Part shown: positions 1-6,810 of the stretch, piece after piece
How positions within the stretch are numbered: the first letter of the stretch is position 1
Layout: every line of letters begins with the position of its first letter
NCBI GenBank assembly: GCA_002319875.1
Contig: DCFS01000144.1
Span: forward strand, 1 to 9,817
Source: Treponema sp. UBA1798
Lineage (GTDB): Bacteria; Spirochaetota; Spirochaetia; Treponematales; Treponemataceae
Direction: 5' to 3'
DNA: 9,817 nt
Position numbers and translations under genes: made by a program
Notes under the pieces: generated by a model
Seen by the model: only the letters and a program-made list of their open reading frames with translations
The model's database searches: none
What the model was told of the DNA's origin: nothing

Positions 1-1
1 C

Positions 2-649
2 CGTAAACTTCTGGTAAAGGTATTGACCTGCAACGGTTTGGAACCTCATACGGCGCTGAATGGGGAGGAAGCTCTCCGCGAGATCCGGAATAATGAATAC
101 CAGCTTGTGCTGCTGGACATTATGATGCCGGGAATAGACGGCTTTCAGGTTATACAGAAAATCCGTAAACAGGGGATCGATGTACCGGTAATGGTCATCA
201 GCGGTCGCAGTGAAGATTATGATGCTCTGTACGGACTCGATATAGGGGCTGATGATTATATTATGAAGCCTTTTAATCCTGTTATTCTGGGTGCTAAAGC
301 TAAGGCACTGATACGTAGAAATAAATTGTCAGATGGGACGTTTCCTACCGATTTGCGGGTTGGGCCTTTTTATTTTGATGGTAAAATGATGCGTTTTTAT
401 AAAGATGGGAAAGAGATATTGCTTTCATCGAAGGAATTGCAGCTCATGAAGCTGTTTATGGAATATCCTGATCAGGTTTTTTCCAAAGAAATGCTTTACG
501 AAAAAATATGGGGCGATATCGTTGTCGATGACAATGCCATTATGGTTTATATCAATCACCTCAGAAATAAAATTGAAGATAATCCGAAGTCTCCCGTATA
601 CATAAACACTGTGTGGGGATTGGGATATAACTTTACTGTACCAAAATAG
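2..649 (+). CDS. OmpR/PhoB-family response regulator, 5'-truncated by the window edge
   Basis: DNA-binding response regulator of a two-component system: a cytoplasmic receiver domain accepts phosphate from a histidine kinase and controls a C-terminal winged helix. The frame is open from the first full codon (base 2, reading RKLLVKVLTCNG), so the TTG at 23 is internal and the true start, with the acidic pair of beta-1, lies upstream. The phosphoacceptor Asp is at 116-118 (context LLDIMMPGIDGF), the switch Ser at 200-202 (VISGRS) and the conserved Lys at 266-268 (DDYIMKPF). The Trans_reg_C domain follows, from about 350 to 640, with the typical LSSKELQLMKLF, LRNKIEDNP and TVWGLGYNF stretches. 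It ends in TAG. A partner kinase may lie upstream, outside the window; none is visible here. Family assignment is firm; the regulon is unknown. Confidence 0.95.
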   Translation, partial: RKLLVKVLTCNGLEPHTALNGEEALREIRNNEYQLVLLDIMMPGIDGFQVIQKIRKQGIDVPVMVISGRSEDYDALYGLDIGADDYIMKPFNPVILGAKAKALIRRNKLSDGTFPTDLRVGPFYFDGKMMRFYKDGKEILLSSKELQLMKLFMEYPDQVFSKEMLYEKIWGDIVVDDNAIMVYINHLRNKIEDNPKSPVYINTVWGLGYNFTVPK

Positions 650-947
650 TCTGGTAATCAGGTTTATATGTTATTCCGGCATGTTCTGCAATAACAGGTT
701 CTTTGCGCATTTCCCTGACATACGGCCTGAACAGGTTCCCTTGCGGGATTGTTGCAGGCCTTAAGTCCGTATTGGCTGTTGTAAATTTGTCTCCCGTATT
801 TTTGCTTTTTCGCTGTATCAGGGTATGCAGTGTGCAATCCCGATACAGGGATATTCCTGACCGCTCTGCGCGTGAACCCGGTCTTATGTCTTTTTAACAA
901 GATCCAGCCCTTCGTAAGGTTCCATACTCCTGCAATGCCGGGTTTTT
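650..947. other. Convergent intergenic region without a convincing gene
   Basis: This 298-base gap separates the 3' ends of the response regulator (+) and the transporter-cyclase (-). Several frames are open for 60-86 codons, but none has a good start with a ribosome-binding site, and none gives a protein I recognise. What it does contain is strong secondary structure, listed separately, and a T-run next to the cyclase stop codon. The 9-mer AACAGGTTC occurs twice, at 693-701 and 730-738. It may be 3' UTR and terminator sequence for one or both genes, a small structured RNA, or a decayed gene. Confidence 0.7.
670..848. repeat. Three consecutive imperfect hairpins (670-695, 724-760, 813-848)
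   Basis: Hairpin 1 (670-695) has arms GTTATT and AATAAC, then GCA/TGC after a 3-base bulge, with a 5-base loop. Hairpin 2 (724-760) has arms GGCCTG and CAGGCC, continues with AACA/TGTT and CCC/GGG across small internal loops, and closes on TTGC. Hairpin 3 (813-848) has CTGTATC/GATACAG, GGG/CCC after one bulged A, a 2x2 internal loop and TGCA/TGCA around a 3-base loop. None is followed directly by a T-run on either strand, so none is a standard intrinsic terminator by itself. The pairing was read by eye and no folding energy was computed. They may be 3' UTR structure, palindromic repeat units or part of a small RNA. Confidence 0.5.
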
Positions 948-949
948 TT
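928..949 (+). terminator. Weak candidate rho-independent terminator
   Basis: A short imperfect hairpin (CC/GG and GC/GC around an AAT loop with one T-C mismatch) is followed by seven T residues at 943-949. These run into the complement of the cyclase stop codon at 948-950. The orientation would stop transcription coming from the response-regulator side. The stem is short, so the call is weak. Confidence 0.35.
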
Positions 950-3900
950 ACTTTTTGTCGAAAGCGTATATACCATTCCAGTTTGAAGGCGGGTTTGCCC
1001 TGTATTTTAAGGTACGTTCCCGGATTATGCCAGCCGGTTTATCGTTACTGCTTTGTAAAACTATATCCATGTATTTTATGGTGTTATCCCATTCTCCCTT
1101 AAAGTAGCAGAGCAGACCGTTTTCATAATACCGGTATACTTTGAGCATGTTTCTGTCCAACTTATCTTTCTCAGCCAGCAGTTCGTAAATATACAACGGT
1201 TTTGTTTTACCTTTTACCGTAATTTTATCAAGCAGGCGGAATTCGAAATCATCTTTTACCAGATCGTGTGTTGAGTCGCTTACGATAATTTCCGTACCGT
1301 AGTATTTGTTTATTCCTTCGAGTCTGCTTGCAAGATTTACGCTGTCTCCCAGAACGGTATAGTTGATTCGTTCGTTAGATCCCATATTCCCTACTATCAC
1401 TTCTCCTGTATGTATTCCCATTCTTGTACGGAAACGTGCTTTGCCTTCCCGGGCCCAGGTATTAGAGAGATTGAACCCCAGTGTCTGGCAGATAAGAGCA
1501 GAGCGGCATGCAAGGCGGGCATGTTCATGAATATCCATAGGAATGGGAGCTCCCCAGAAAGCCATGATGGAGTCTCCTATGTATTTGTCTAACGTGCCGT
1601 TATTTTCATGAATCGTATGTTCAAAGGTTGAAAAATATTCGTAAAGACGATTTACAAGATCTTCCGGTGCCACATTCTCTGAAATGCCGGTAAAGTTTTC
1701 TATATCAGAGAAAAAGAGTGTAACCACCTGTTTTTCTCCGCCGATAGATGCATCCTGATTGTTTTTTATAAGGATGTTTACCAGGTCTGCGGGTACATAT
1801 TTTTTAAAATTAGTCAGACCCCGCTTCATACCCTGGAAAGAAGACACCATACCGTCTATTTCAGAGATTCCGGATTTGATTTTTACATCGTCGCTGATAT
1901 TAAGTTCTCTTATACCGTTCATTTCTGTCGAAAGAATTTTCATCGGCTGGGATATGAGTGCGGAAACCATTATTGAGATAATAATGGCGGCAATAATTAC
2001 AAGCAGCGAAAATACGAGTACGACTTTGTTGTTGAAATAGACAATACCCATAATGTCCATGTCCGGTATTATCATAGCGATTTTCATGCTCAGGCCTTTT
2101 TTGAGATCGATCCCTGCAATTTTCGAAAAAAACTTATTTCCATCCGTTGAGAAAGAAAAGACGCCGGGAGCATTTATTTTATTCCTGCCGGCTGCATATG
2201 CCGCTGCAGTGACCGGGTCCCCTGCATCATCAGTCTTTTTAAGTGTGTAACTATTTGTACCGTCAGCCTTTGTTGTTATATTGAAAAGAATATCAAGTGA
2301 TTCACCGGACAGAATAGGTTTTGCAATGATCTGGTTATTCTCATCATATACGAAAAGCCGTGAATTGGCTGTCGTTACTAATGTTCCCAGATACAGAGAC
2401 AGATCCCGTATTCCGATATCTATGCAGGCGACACCTTCAAGCGTACCGTTATCCTGATAAATCGGTAATGCACATGAAAAACCGGGCATATTATCAGTAG
2501 CAAAGATATATACATCTGTCCATACAAGCCCGCGTTTTGCTATAGCTTCTTTATACCAGCCCCGGGTACGGGGATCGTATCCTTTGTCAATATTTTCAAC
2601 CGTATTAGGATACGATGCGTTATATTCTTTGTTCTCATGTACGTATTGTGTTTTTACCGAATTTTCTGTCCGTGATATATACCGTTTTGAAAGCGTCCCG
2701 TCAGGCATACGGCGGCCCATAATAAGATTGCCATCGGTATCAGCAAAATACACCATGACAAATTCTCTATGTGTCTGCAATGTTTCGAGGAAATAGTTTA
2801 TTGCAGCTTCCTTATTTTCCCTGAAGTGGAACGTACTTTCATTCCAGTAATGGAATCCTATATCATGTACGGATTGTTCTGCAGGTGTGTAATAAGCTTC
2901 TATTTTGTTTACGACGGAATTAAGAATTTCAGTTACCAGTTTATCGGATATAGAATACACAGAATCCTGTGTACCACGCGAATTGATATTGATAATGATA
3001 ACGGCTGTGGCAACGATCAGCAAGGTATTGATTAGTACAAGAGCATCACGTATCCGTATTTTTATACTTTGTTTACGGACATTCTCTGCGACGTGTGGTT
3101 TTTGTCTGTATACGGGAACTTTTTTTTCTGCCCGTTCAGCGGCTGCCCTGACAACAACCGGCTGCGGTATAGACAGAGGTCTGGTTACTGCAATTGCCTG
3201 TACAGGAGATTCAGGAATAATTTCTTCTTTGTCTTCAGCTTCTCTTTCTGTTACCTTTTCTGTCTGCCCCCGTTCCGAAATAAGTGCGGTAGTTGCAATA
3301 TTCGTATACACGATAAGGAATGTGCGCATTGGATCTATGAGAGAGTCGATTGCCATGAAAACTACAAGAATAGATTCTACCGGAAGACCGAGAGGATCCA
3401 GAATAAGGCTGAGCATGGGAAGCGTCAGCAGCCCCGAGGCACCTGCAGTTGCGGTTCCTGCCAGAAGAGAACCTACGACGACAATCATCACGCTGGTGGC
3501 ACCGAACTGTGTTCCATATATCTGTGCTACAAAACAGGATGCAATTGCGAAGTACATGATATTGCCGAATCTGAGAATTGTGACACCCAGCGGAAAAACA
3601 AGGTTTACCGTTGTTGTATTAAAATTCAGTTCTGTCAATGCTTCAACGGAGGACGGAAGAGCTGCAAAGCTGTTTCTTGTTGCCAGACATATGATTATAG
3701 GATCCAGAAGTTTTCTCAGTACTTTTAATGGATTTTTTATGCCAGACCGTATCCAGATCAGAACGGTACAGATAATAAAAATGCATGCACCGGCTATATA
3801 AAAGATAACGATGAATTTAACCATAGCCAGGAGTATTTCTACTCCAACCTGGGCGATCTGTTTTCCGATCAGAAATACCAGACCGAATGGTAACCCGTAC

Positions 3901-4523
3901 ATTGTCCAGTTTATGAGTTTCTGGAACGATTCCTTGAATGACAGGGTTGCATTAACCAGTCTGGTCGACGATGCATCATTTATAAAACCAAGGGCAATAC
4001 CGAAAATGATACTGAAAAATACAATTTCAAGAATTCGTCCGGAACTGAATGAGGTAAATATATTGGAAGGAACGAGATGCAGAAAAAAATCGAAAAGGGA
4101 GGTCTTCTGCACGCCTACATCAGCACCAGGATTTTTCAGGGCTATTTCATTGCTGGATGCTTTTTCCGAAGTTTTTATTATTTTATCGAGGACTTCAGTC
4201 GTCGCATCGCCGAGATCTTTTCCTGGTTTTGTTGCAATACCGATTACTGTTCCGAAAACAGCAATGATTAAGAGCATTATAATAAAAACAATAATAATCC
4301 GGGTTATATGAGCTCTCGCTTTCTGGTTTTTCATCAGTTGCGCTAAACTGGCAACGATGGACGTGACAAGAATAGGAATAACCGTCATCTGGAAAAAATT
4401 AAGATATACATCCCCGATGGCACCCAGCAGTAATGCAATATTTTTGTAATAAAAACCAAAAAGAACACCCAGTATGACGGATAACAAAATTGTCACGGGA
4501 TTTTTCAGTATTTTTCCTATCAT
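948..4523 (-). CDS. DAACS/SDF permease - dCache sensor - HAMP - class III adenylate cyclase fusion
   Basis: One uninterrupted 1191-residue frame. Residues 1-415 are an SDF (sodium:dicarboxylate/amino-acid symporter family) membrane domain. Residues 416-490 are a charged, Pro/Val-rich cytoplasmic linker. A membrane helix (491-514), a periplasmic dCache-type sensor (about 520-825, signature YDPRTRGWY at 649-657), another helix (832-855) and a HAMP-like stretch (857-905) follow. The cyclase domain is 930-1115: metal Asp940 (FSDIENF) and Asp984 (KYIGDS), Lys980 and Thr1056 for the base, Asn1063 and Arg1067 for the transition state, so it should make cAMP. The tail is TPR-like and ends PPSNWNGIY. 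The permease keeps Asp397, Arg400 and Thr401, matching substrate residues of GltPh, but has LRFGN in place of NMDGT. ATG at 4523 follows AGGAG with 8-base spacing. Second gene of an operon, 11 bases after the binding-protein stop. Domain calls are firm; transport activity is uncertain. Confidence 0.93.
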   Translation of the reverse strand: MIGKILKNPVTILLSVILGVLFGFYYKNIALLLGAIGDVYLNFFQMTVIPILVTSIVASLAQLMKNQKARAHITRIIIVFIIMLLIIAVFGTVIGIATKPGKDLGDATTEVLDKIIKTSEKASSNEIALKNPGADVGVQKTSLFDFFLHLVPSNIFTSFSSGRILEIVFFSIIFGIALGFINDASSTRLVNATLSFKESFQKLINWTMYGLPFGLVFLIGKQIAQVGVEILLAMVKFIVIFYIAGACIFIICTVLIWIRSGIKNPLKVLRKLLDPIIICLATRNSFAALPSSVEALTELNFNTTTVNLVFPLGVTILRFGNIMYFAIASCFVAQIYGTQFGATSVMIVVVGSLLAGTATAGASGLLTLPMLSLILDPLGLPVESILVVFMAIDSLIDPMRTFLIVYTNIATTALISERGQTEKVTEREAEDKEEIIPESPVQAIAVTRPLSIPQPVVVRAAAERAEKKVPVYRQKPHVAENVRKQSIKIRIRDALVLINTLLIVATAVIIININSRGTQDSVYSISDKLVTEILNSVVNKIEAYYTPAEQSVHDIGFHYWNESTFHFRENKEAAINYFLETLQTHREFVMVYFADTDGNLIMGRRMPDGTLSKRYISRTENSVKTQYVHENKEYNASYPNTVENIDKGYDPRTRGWYKEAIAKRGLVWTDVYIFATDNMPGFSCALPIYQDNGTLEGVACIDIGIRDLSLYLGTLVTTANSRLFVYDENNQIIAKPILSGESLDILFNITTKADGTNSYTLKKTDDAGDPVTAAAYAAGRNKINAPGVFSFSTDGNKFFSKIAGIDLKKGLSMKIAMIIPDMDIMGIVYFNNKVVLVFSLLVIIAAIIISIMVSALISQPMKILSTEMNGIRELNISDDVKIKSGISEIDGMVSSFQGMKRGLTNFKKYVPADLVNILIKNNQDASIGGEKQVVTLFFSDIENFTGISENVAPEDLVNRLYEYFSTFEHTIHENNGTLDKYIGDSIMAFWGAPIPMDIHEHARLACRSALICQTLGFNLSNTWAREGKARFRTRMGIHTGEVIVGNMGSNERINYTVLGDSVNLASRLEGINKYYGTEIIVSDSTHDLVKDDFEFRLLDKITVKGKTKPLYIYELLAEKDKLDRNMLKVYRYYENGLLCYFKGEWDNTIKYMDIVLQSSNDKPAGIIRERTLKYRANPPSNWNGIYAFDKK

Positions 4524-4534
4524 AAGGGGGTCTC

Positions 4535-5356
4535 CTATTTATCTTTATATATTGCCAGTATTTCATCGGCCGTTACTTTATTTCCCTGTGCTTCGAGAAA
4601 AGTATTGACCCAATACAAAAGCTGCGTATTTTCACTTTTTACCGCGATTGCTATCGGATCGATCAGGTCTGTAAAGTATATTGGTTTAAATTTCAGGCTG
4701 CTGTTGGGCATGTTATTCAGAATACGTTTGATTTCCAGTTCGTCGCGATATGCTGCAAGGATTTCTCCCATATTCAGAGCTTTTATAACATCATCCCATG
4801 AATCGTATTCCCTGATCGTTGCCCGTGGGAAATTTTCCCGTGCGTAATTAACATAAGAAGAGGCTTTAATCACACCCAGCGTGCCAACATAATTTCTGAC
4901 AAAAGAGTTTATATTATCTTCCGTTGTGATTTTTGCCAGCTGCAGCCTGTTCAAGAGCAGTCCCTGTTTAAAAACAATATATGGCGTTGAAAATTTAACA
5001 TAGCGGGCCCGTGCCAGTGTACGACTGAGTTTTGATATAGCCAGATCTGCCTTTCCCGATGCAACCAGTGCTATCAGATCATTGAAGGATGCTGCATCCC
5101 TGTTTATCACAAGTTCGACATTGAGTTCCTTTGCCATATGCGATGCGGTATCGATATCATATCCTGTCAGCTTGCCTTCCTTATTGATATAATAAAACGG
5201 CGGTTGATCTGCTGACGTTATGGCAACTGTCAATTTTTTGTTTGAAAGAACAGCGTTCATGTCCTGTGGTATATCTGAATCGGTAATATTCTGGGTAAAA
5301 CCGTTAATGGCTGTAATAAAAAACAGTATAAGCACAACCGTGATTCTTTTTTTCAC
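4535..5356 (-). CDS. Periplasmic amino-acid-type solute-binding protein (SBP family 3)
   Basis: A 273-residue exported binding protein of the SBP_bac_3 family, which usually delivers polar amino acids to permeases or acts as a sensor input. It begins MKKRITVVLILFFITAING, a signal peptide with no lipobox Cys, so it is probably a soluble periplasmic protein. Family stretches are ADQPPFYYINKEGKLTGYDI, SGKADLAISKLSRTLAR and VKFSTPY. Arg116 sits where family members bind the ligand alpha-carboxylate, and Asp205 (AYRDEL) where they bind the amino group. I chose the GTG at 5356 over the in-frame ATG at 5383. AGGAGG lies 5 bases before the GTG, and a TATAAT box overlaps the ATG, which would leave it outside the mRNA. 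It is the first gene of an operon with the transporter-cyclase. No ABC permease or ATPase gene is visible, which is unusual for this family. Ligand identity is not determined. Confidence 0.92.
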   Translation of the reverse strand: MKKRITVVLILFFITAINGFTQNITDSDIPQDMNAVLSNKKLTVAITSADQPPFYYINKEGKLTGYDIDTASHMAKELNVELVINRDAASFNDLIALVASGKADLAISKLSRTLARARYVKFSTPYIVFKQGLLLNRLQLAKITTEDNINSFVRNYVGTLGVIKASSYVNYARENFPRATIREYDSWDDVIKALNMGEILAAYRDELEIKRILNNMPNSSLKFKPIYFTDLIDPIAIAVKSENTQLLYWVNTFLEAQGNKVTADEILAIYKDK

Positions 5357-5360
5357 GAAA

Positions 5361-5367
5361 TCCTCCT
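5361..5367 (-). promoter_or_regulatory. Ribosome-binding site that decides the GTG start
   Basis: The minus strand reads AGGAGGATTTCGTG, a near-perfect Shine-Dalgarno with 5 bases between AGGAGG and the GTG. The longer ATG start at 5383 has no comparable site and overlaps the -10 box. Confidence 0.8.
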
Positions 5368-5381
5368 GAGCAATTTTTTCC

Positions 5382-5410
5382 ATTATATACTATTATTGCC
5401 CATATTCAGT
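5382..5410 (-). promoter_or_regulatory. Candidate promoter of the binding protein / transporter-cyclase operon
   Basis: A consensus TATAAT lies on the minus strand at 5387-5382, placing a start near 5375 and giving a leader of about 20 bases that just contains the AGGAGG. The -35 region at the normal distance (ACTGAA, 5410-5405) is poor. This suggests a need for an activator or a weak basal promoter. The call rests on the -10 box and its placement. Confidence 0.5.
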
Positions 5411-5420
5411 CCTTTTTCCA

Positions 5421-5438
5421 TATTATTCTATAATAATA
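5421..5438. promoter_or_regulatory. Inverted repeat between divergent promoters, possible operator
   Basis: TATTATT and AATAATA form 7-bp arms around a 4-base centre (CTAT). The site lies upstream of the -35 element of the oxidoreductase gene and upstream of the operon promoter on the other strand, a usual place for a regulator acting on both. It is very AT-rich, so chance symmetry is a real alternative. Confidence 0.35.
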
Positions 5439-5488
5439 CCCATAGATTTTGACATGAAAACTTCTATAGTGTATTCTATGCTTCTATA
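5425..5488 (+). repeat. Four copies of TTCTAT around a promoter
   Basis: TTCTAT occurs at 5426, 5462, 5474 and 5482. The copies at 5461-5468 and 5481-5488 share the 8-mer CTTCTATA at a 20-base period, about two helical turns. The copy at 5474 overlaps the -10 box TATTCT. This spacing fits a repeated binding site for a regulator, but no known motif is recognised. Confidence 0.4.
5449..5477 (+). promoter_or_regulatory. Sigma-70-type promoter of the GltD-like gene
   Basis: A consensus TTGACA at 5449-5454 and TATTCT at 5472-5477 are separated by 17 bases. Transcription would begin near 5484, leaving a leader of about 20 bases with GAGAGG just before the ATG at 5505. Confidence 0.7.
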
Positions 5489-5504
5489 AAATAGAGAGGT
5501 AAAA

Positions 5505-6725
5505 ATGACTGTGCATGTAATAGATGAAGCAAAGCGGTGTCTTCAGTGTAAGAAACCGGCCTGTATGGAAGGCTGTCCGATTCATACACCCATTTCTGCA
5601 ATGAATGTATTTGTAAAGGCCAATCAGCTCAATGAAGCCGGTGGAATGCTTTTTCAGAATAATCCGCTTTCTGTTATCTGTTCGCTTGTCTGTGACCATG
5701 AAAAACAGTGCGAAGGACATTGCGTACTTGGTAAAAAGGGAATGCCGGTGCATATCAGTACGATCGAAAATTATATTTCAGATACCTATTTTGATAAAAT
5801 GCAGATAGCCTGTATGCCTTTTAATGGTCTTCATGCAGCGGTAATCGGATCCGGGCCGGCGGGTATTACGATCGCATTCGAACTGACCAGATTAGGCTAC
5901 AAAGTTACTATTTTCGAAGCGAAAGAAAAAATTGGCGGTGTGCTTCAGTATGGCATACCTGAATACCGGTTGCCGAAAACAATCCTGGAACGTTACCGTA
6001 CGAAACTCATGGAGATCGGTGTCAAAATACGTCCGAATGCGACTATCGGCGGGGCTCTTGAAATCGGGGATTTGTTCCGTGACGGGTATAAATCGATTTT
6101 CATCGGTACCGGAGTCTGGAGACCAAAAAAGCTTGGAATAAAAGGTGAAAGCCTGGGTAATGTACATTTTGGCATAGACTATCTGGCTAATCCTGCTGTA
6201 TTTGACTTGGGAAAGAACAGTATCGTTATCGGTATGGGCAATACGGCCATAGACGTAGCCCGTTCTGCCTTGCGGCATGGTGTACAGAATGTAACGCTTT
6301 ATGCCAGAGGAATACATCTTGCAGCCAGTACAACAGAGGTAGAATATGCCCGACTTGATGGGGCAGAATTCGAATTCAATAAAGCCCCTCAGGAAATTAC
6401 AGAGGAGGGAGTATTCTTTAAAGATGTATACCGTGACAGTGAAGGAACTATTACCGGTTATTCGGATACAACGGAATTTGTGAAAGCGGATTCCATTCTG
6501 ATATGTATAAGCCAGGGGCCAAAAAACAAAATTGTCCAGACTACACCGGGTCTTACGGCTTCTGATAAAGGGCTTATTGTTACGGATGAAGCAGGCCATA
6601 CCAGTTGTGAGGGAATATTTGCCGCCGGGGATGTCGTAAATGGTGCCCGCACAGTAGTGGAAGCTGTTGCATATTCAAAAAGGGTTGCATCGGCCATGCA
6701 TGAATACATGCAGCGCTTTCTGTAA
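5505..6725 (+). CDS. GltD/NfnB-like NAD(P)H-dependent Fe-S flavoprotein oxidoreductase
   Basis: A 406-residue cytoplasmic protein of the glutamate synthase small subunit superfamily, which moves electrons between NAD(P)H, FAD and Fe-S clusters. The N-terminal Fe-S domain has both Cys sets: Cys12, 15, 20, 24 (CLQCKKPACMEGC) and Cys59, 63, 69, 73. The FAD Rossmann motif is GSGPAG at 115-120, followed by the family stretch GGVLQYGIPEYRLPK. A second dinucleotide motif, GMGNTAID, is at 243-250. The C-terminal GIFAAGDVVNGARTVVEAV closes the FAD site. It is shorter than E. coli GltD (about 470 residues) but contains all the expected motifs. ATG 5505 follows GAGAGG. No GltB large subunit and no NfnA is adjacent, so it could serve a distant GltB, be an Nfn/SudA-type enzyme, or act alone. 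It is divergent from the binding-protein operon, which weakly suggests an amino-acid link. Confidence 0.93.
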   Translation: MTVHVIDEAKRCLQCKKPACMEGCPIHTPISAMNVFVKANQLNEAGGMLFQNNPLSVICSLVCDHEKQCEGHCVLGKKGMPVHISTIENYISDTYFDKMQIACMPFNGLHAAVIGSGPAGITIAFELTRLGYKVTIFEAKEKIGGVLQYGIPEYRLPKTILERYRTKLMEIGVKIRPNATIGGALEIGDLFRDGYKSIFIGTGVWRPKKLGIKGESLGNVHFGIDYLANPAVFDLGKNSIVIGMGNTAIDVARSALRHGVQNVTLYARGIHLAASTTEVEYARLDGAEFEFNKAPQEITEEGVFFKDVYRDSEGTITGYSDTTEFVKADSILICISQGPKNKIVQTTPGLTASDKGLIVTDEAGHTSCEGIFAAGDVVNGARTVVEAVAYSKRVASAMHEYMQRFL

Positions 6726-6773
6726 CCGCAGCGGATTATAAAAATCATTTTCTTTACGACTTCAAAAATATTA

Positions 6774-6802
6774 TTGTAAAACAGTGCTACACTTACTATA
6801 CT
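6774..6802 (+). promoter_or_regulatory. Candidate promoter of the PhnP-like gene, very close to its start
   Basis: TTGTAA at 6774-6779 and TATACT at 6797-6802 are separated by 17 bases. A start about 7 bases past the -10 box would fall near 6809, almost on the ATG at 6811. No Shine-Dalgarno is seen upstream of that ATG, which fits a leaderless message. Confidence 0.5.
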
Positions 6803-6810
6803 ATATGTAT

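Noticed and set aside
23..25. TTG as the start of the response regulator
   Set aside because: The frame continues upstream to the window edge with receiver-domain-like residues (RKLLVKVL), and starting here would delete the first strand of the domain.
670..695. Integron attC site, considered because some treponemes carry integrons
   Set aside because: The arms (GTTATT...AATAAC) are in the opposite order to the RYYYAAC...GTTRRRY layout of attC, and there is no integrase or cassette pattern.
633..893. 86-codon minus-strand open frame in the convergent gap, ending inside the response-regulator gene (contains EMRKEPVIAEHAGITYKPDY)
   Set aside because: The composition is plausible, but there is no start codon until late, no ribosome-binding site and no recognised family. 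Other frames of this gap are also open by chance. A decayed gene remnant cannot be excluded.
664..900. 78-codon minus-strand frame and 64-codon plus-strand frame (703-897) in the same gap
   Set aside because: Both are Cys/Arg-rich or hydrophobic without motifs, and lie over the hairpins. No convincing translation signals.
2905..3801. 298-codon open frame on the plus strand inside the transporter-cyclase gene, with a 219-codon one overlapping it at 3069-3728
   Set aside because: They are antisense to a strongly supported protein with clear domain motifs. The translations are Ser/Thr/Arg- or Cys-rich with no recognisable fold and no good ribosome-binding site.
5381..5383. ATG start for the binding protein, adding nine residues
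   Set aside because: It overlaps a TATAAT box on the same strand and has no Shine-Dalgarno, while the GTG at 5356 has a near-perfect one and starts a clean signal peptide.
5384..5504. CRP/cAMP-receptor binding site, expected near a cyclase operon
   Set aside because: No TGTGA-N6-TCACA-like sequence is present in the divergent promoter region.
5892..6599. 235-codon minus-strand open frame within the GltD-like gene
   Set aside because: Its composition is Phe/Cys/Tyr/Arg-rich, typical of an antisense shadow, and the plus-strand gene explains the region fully.
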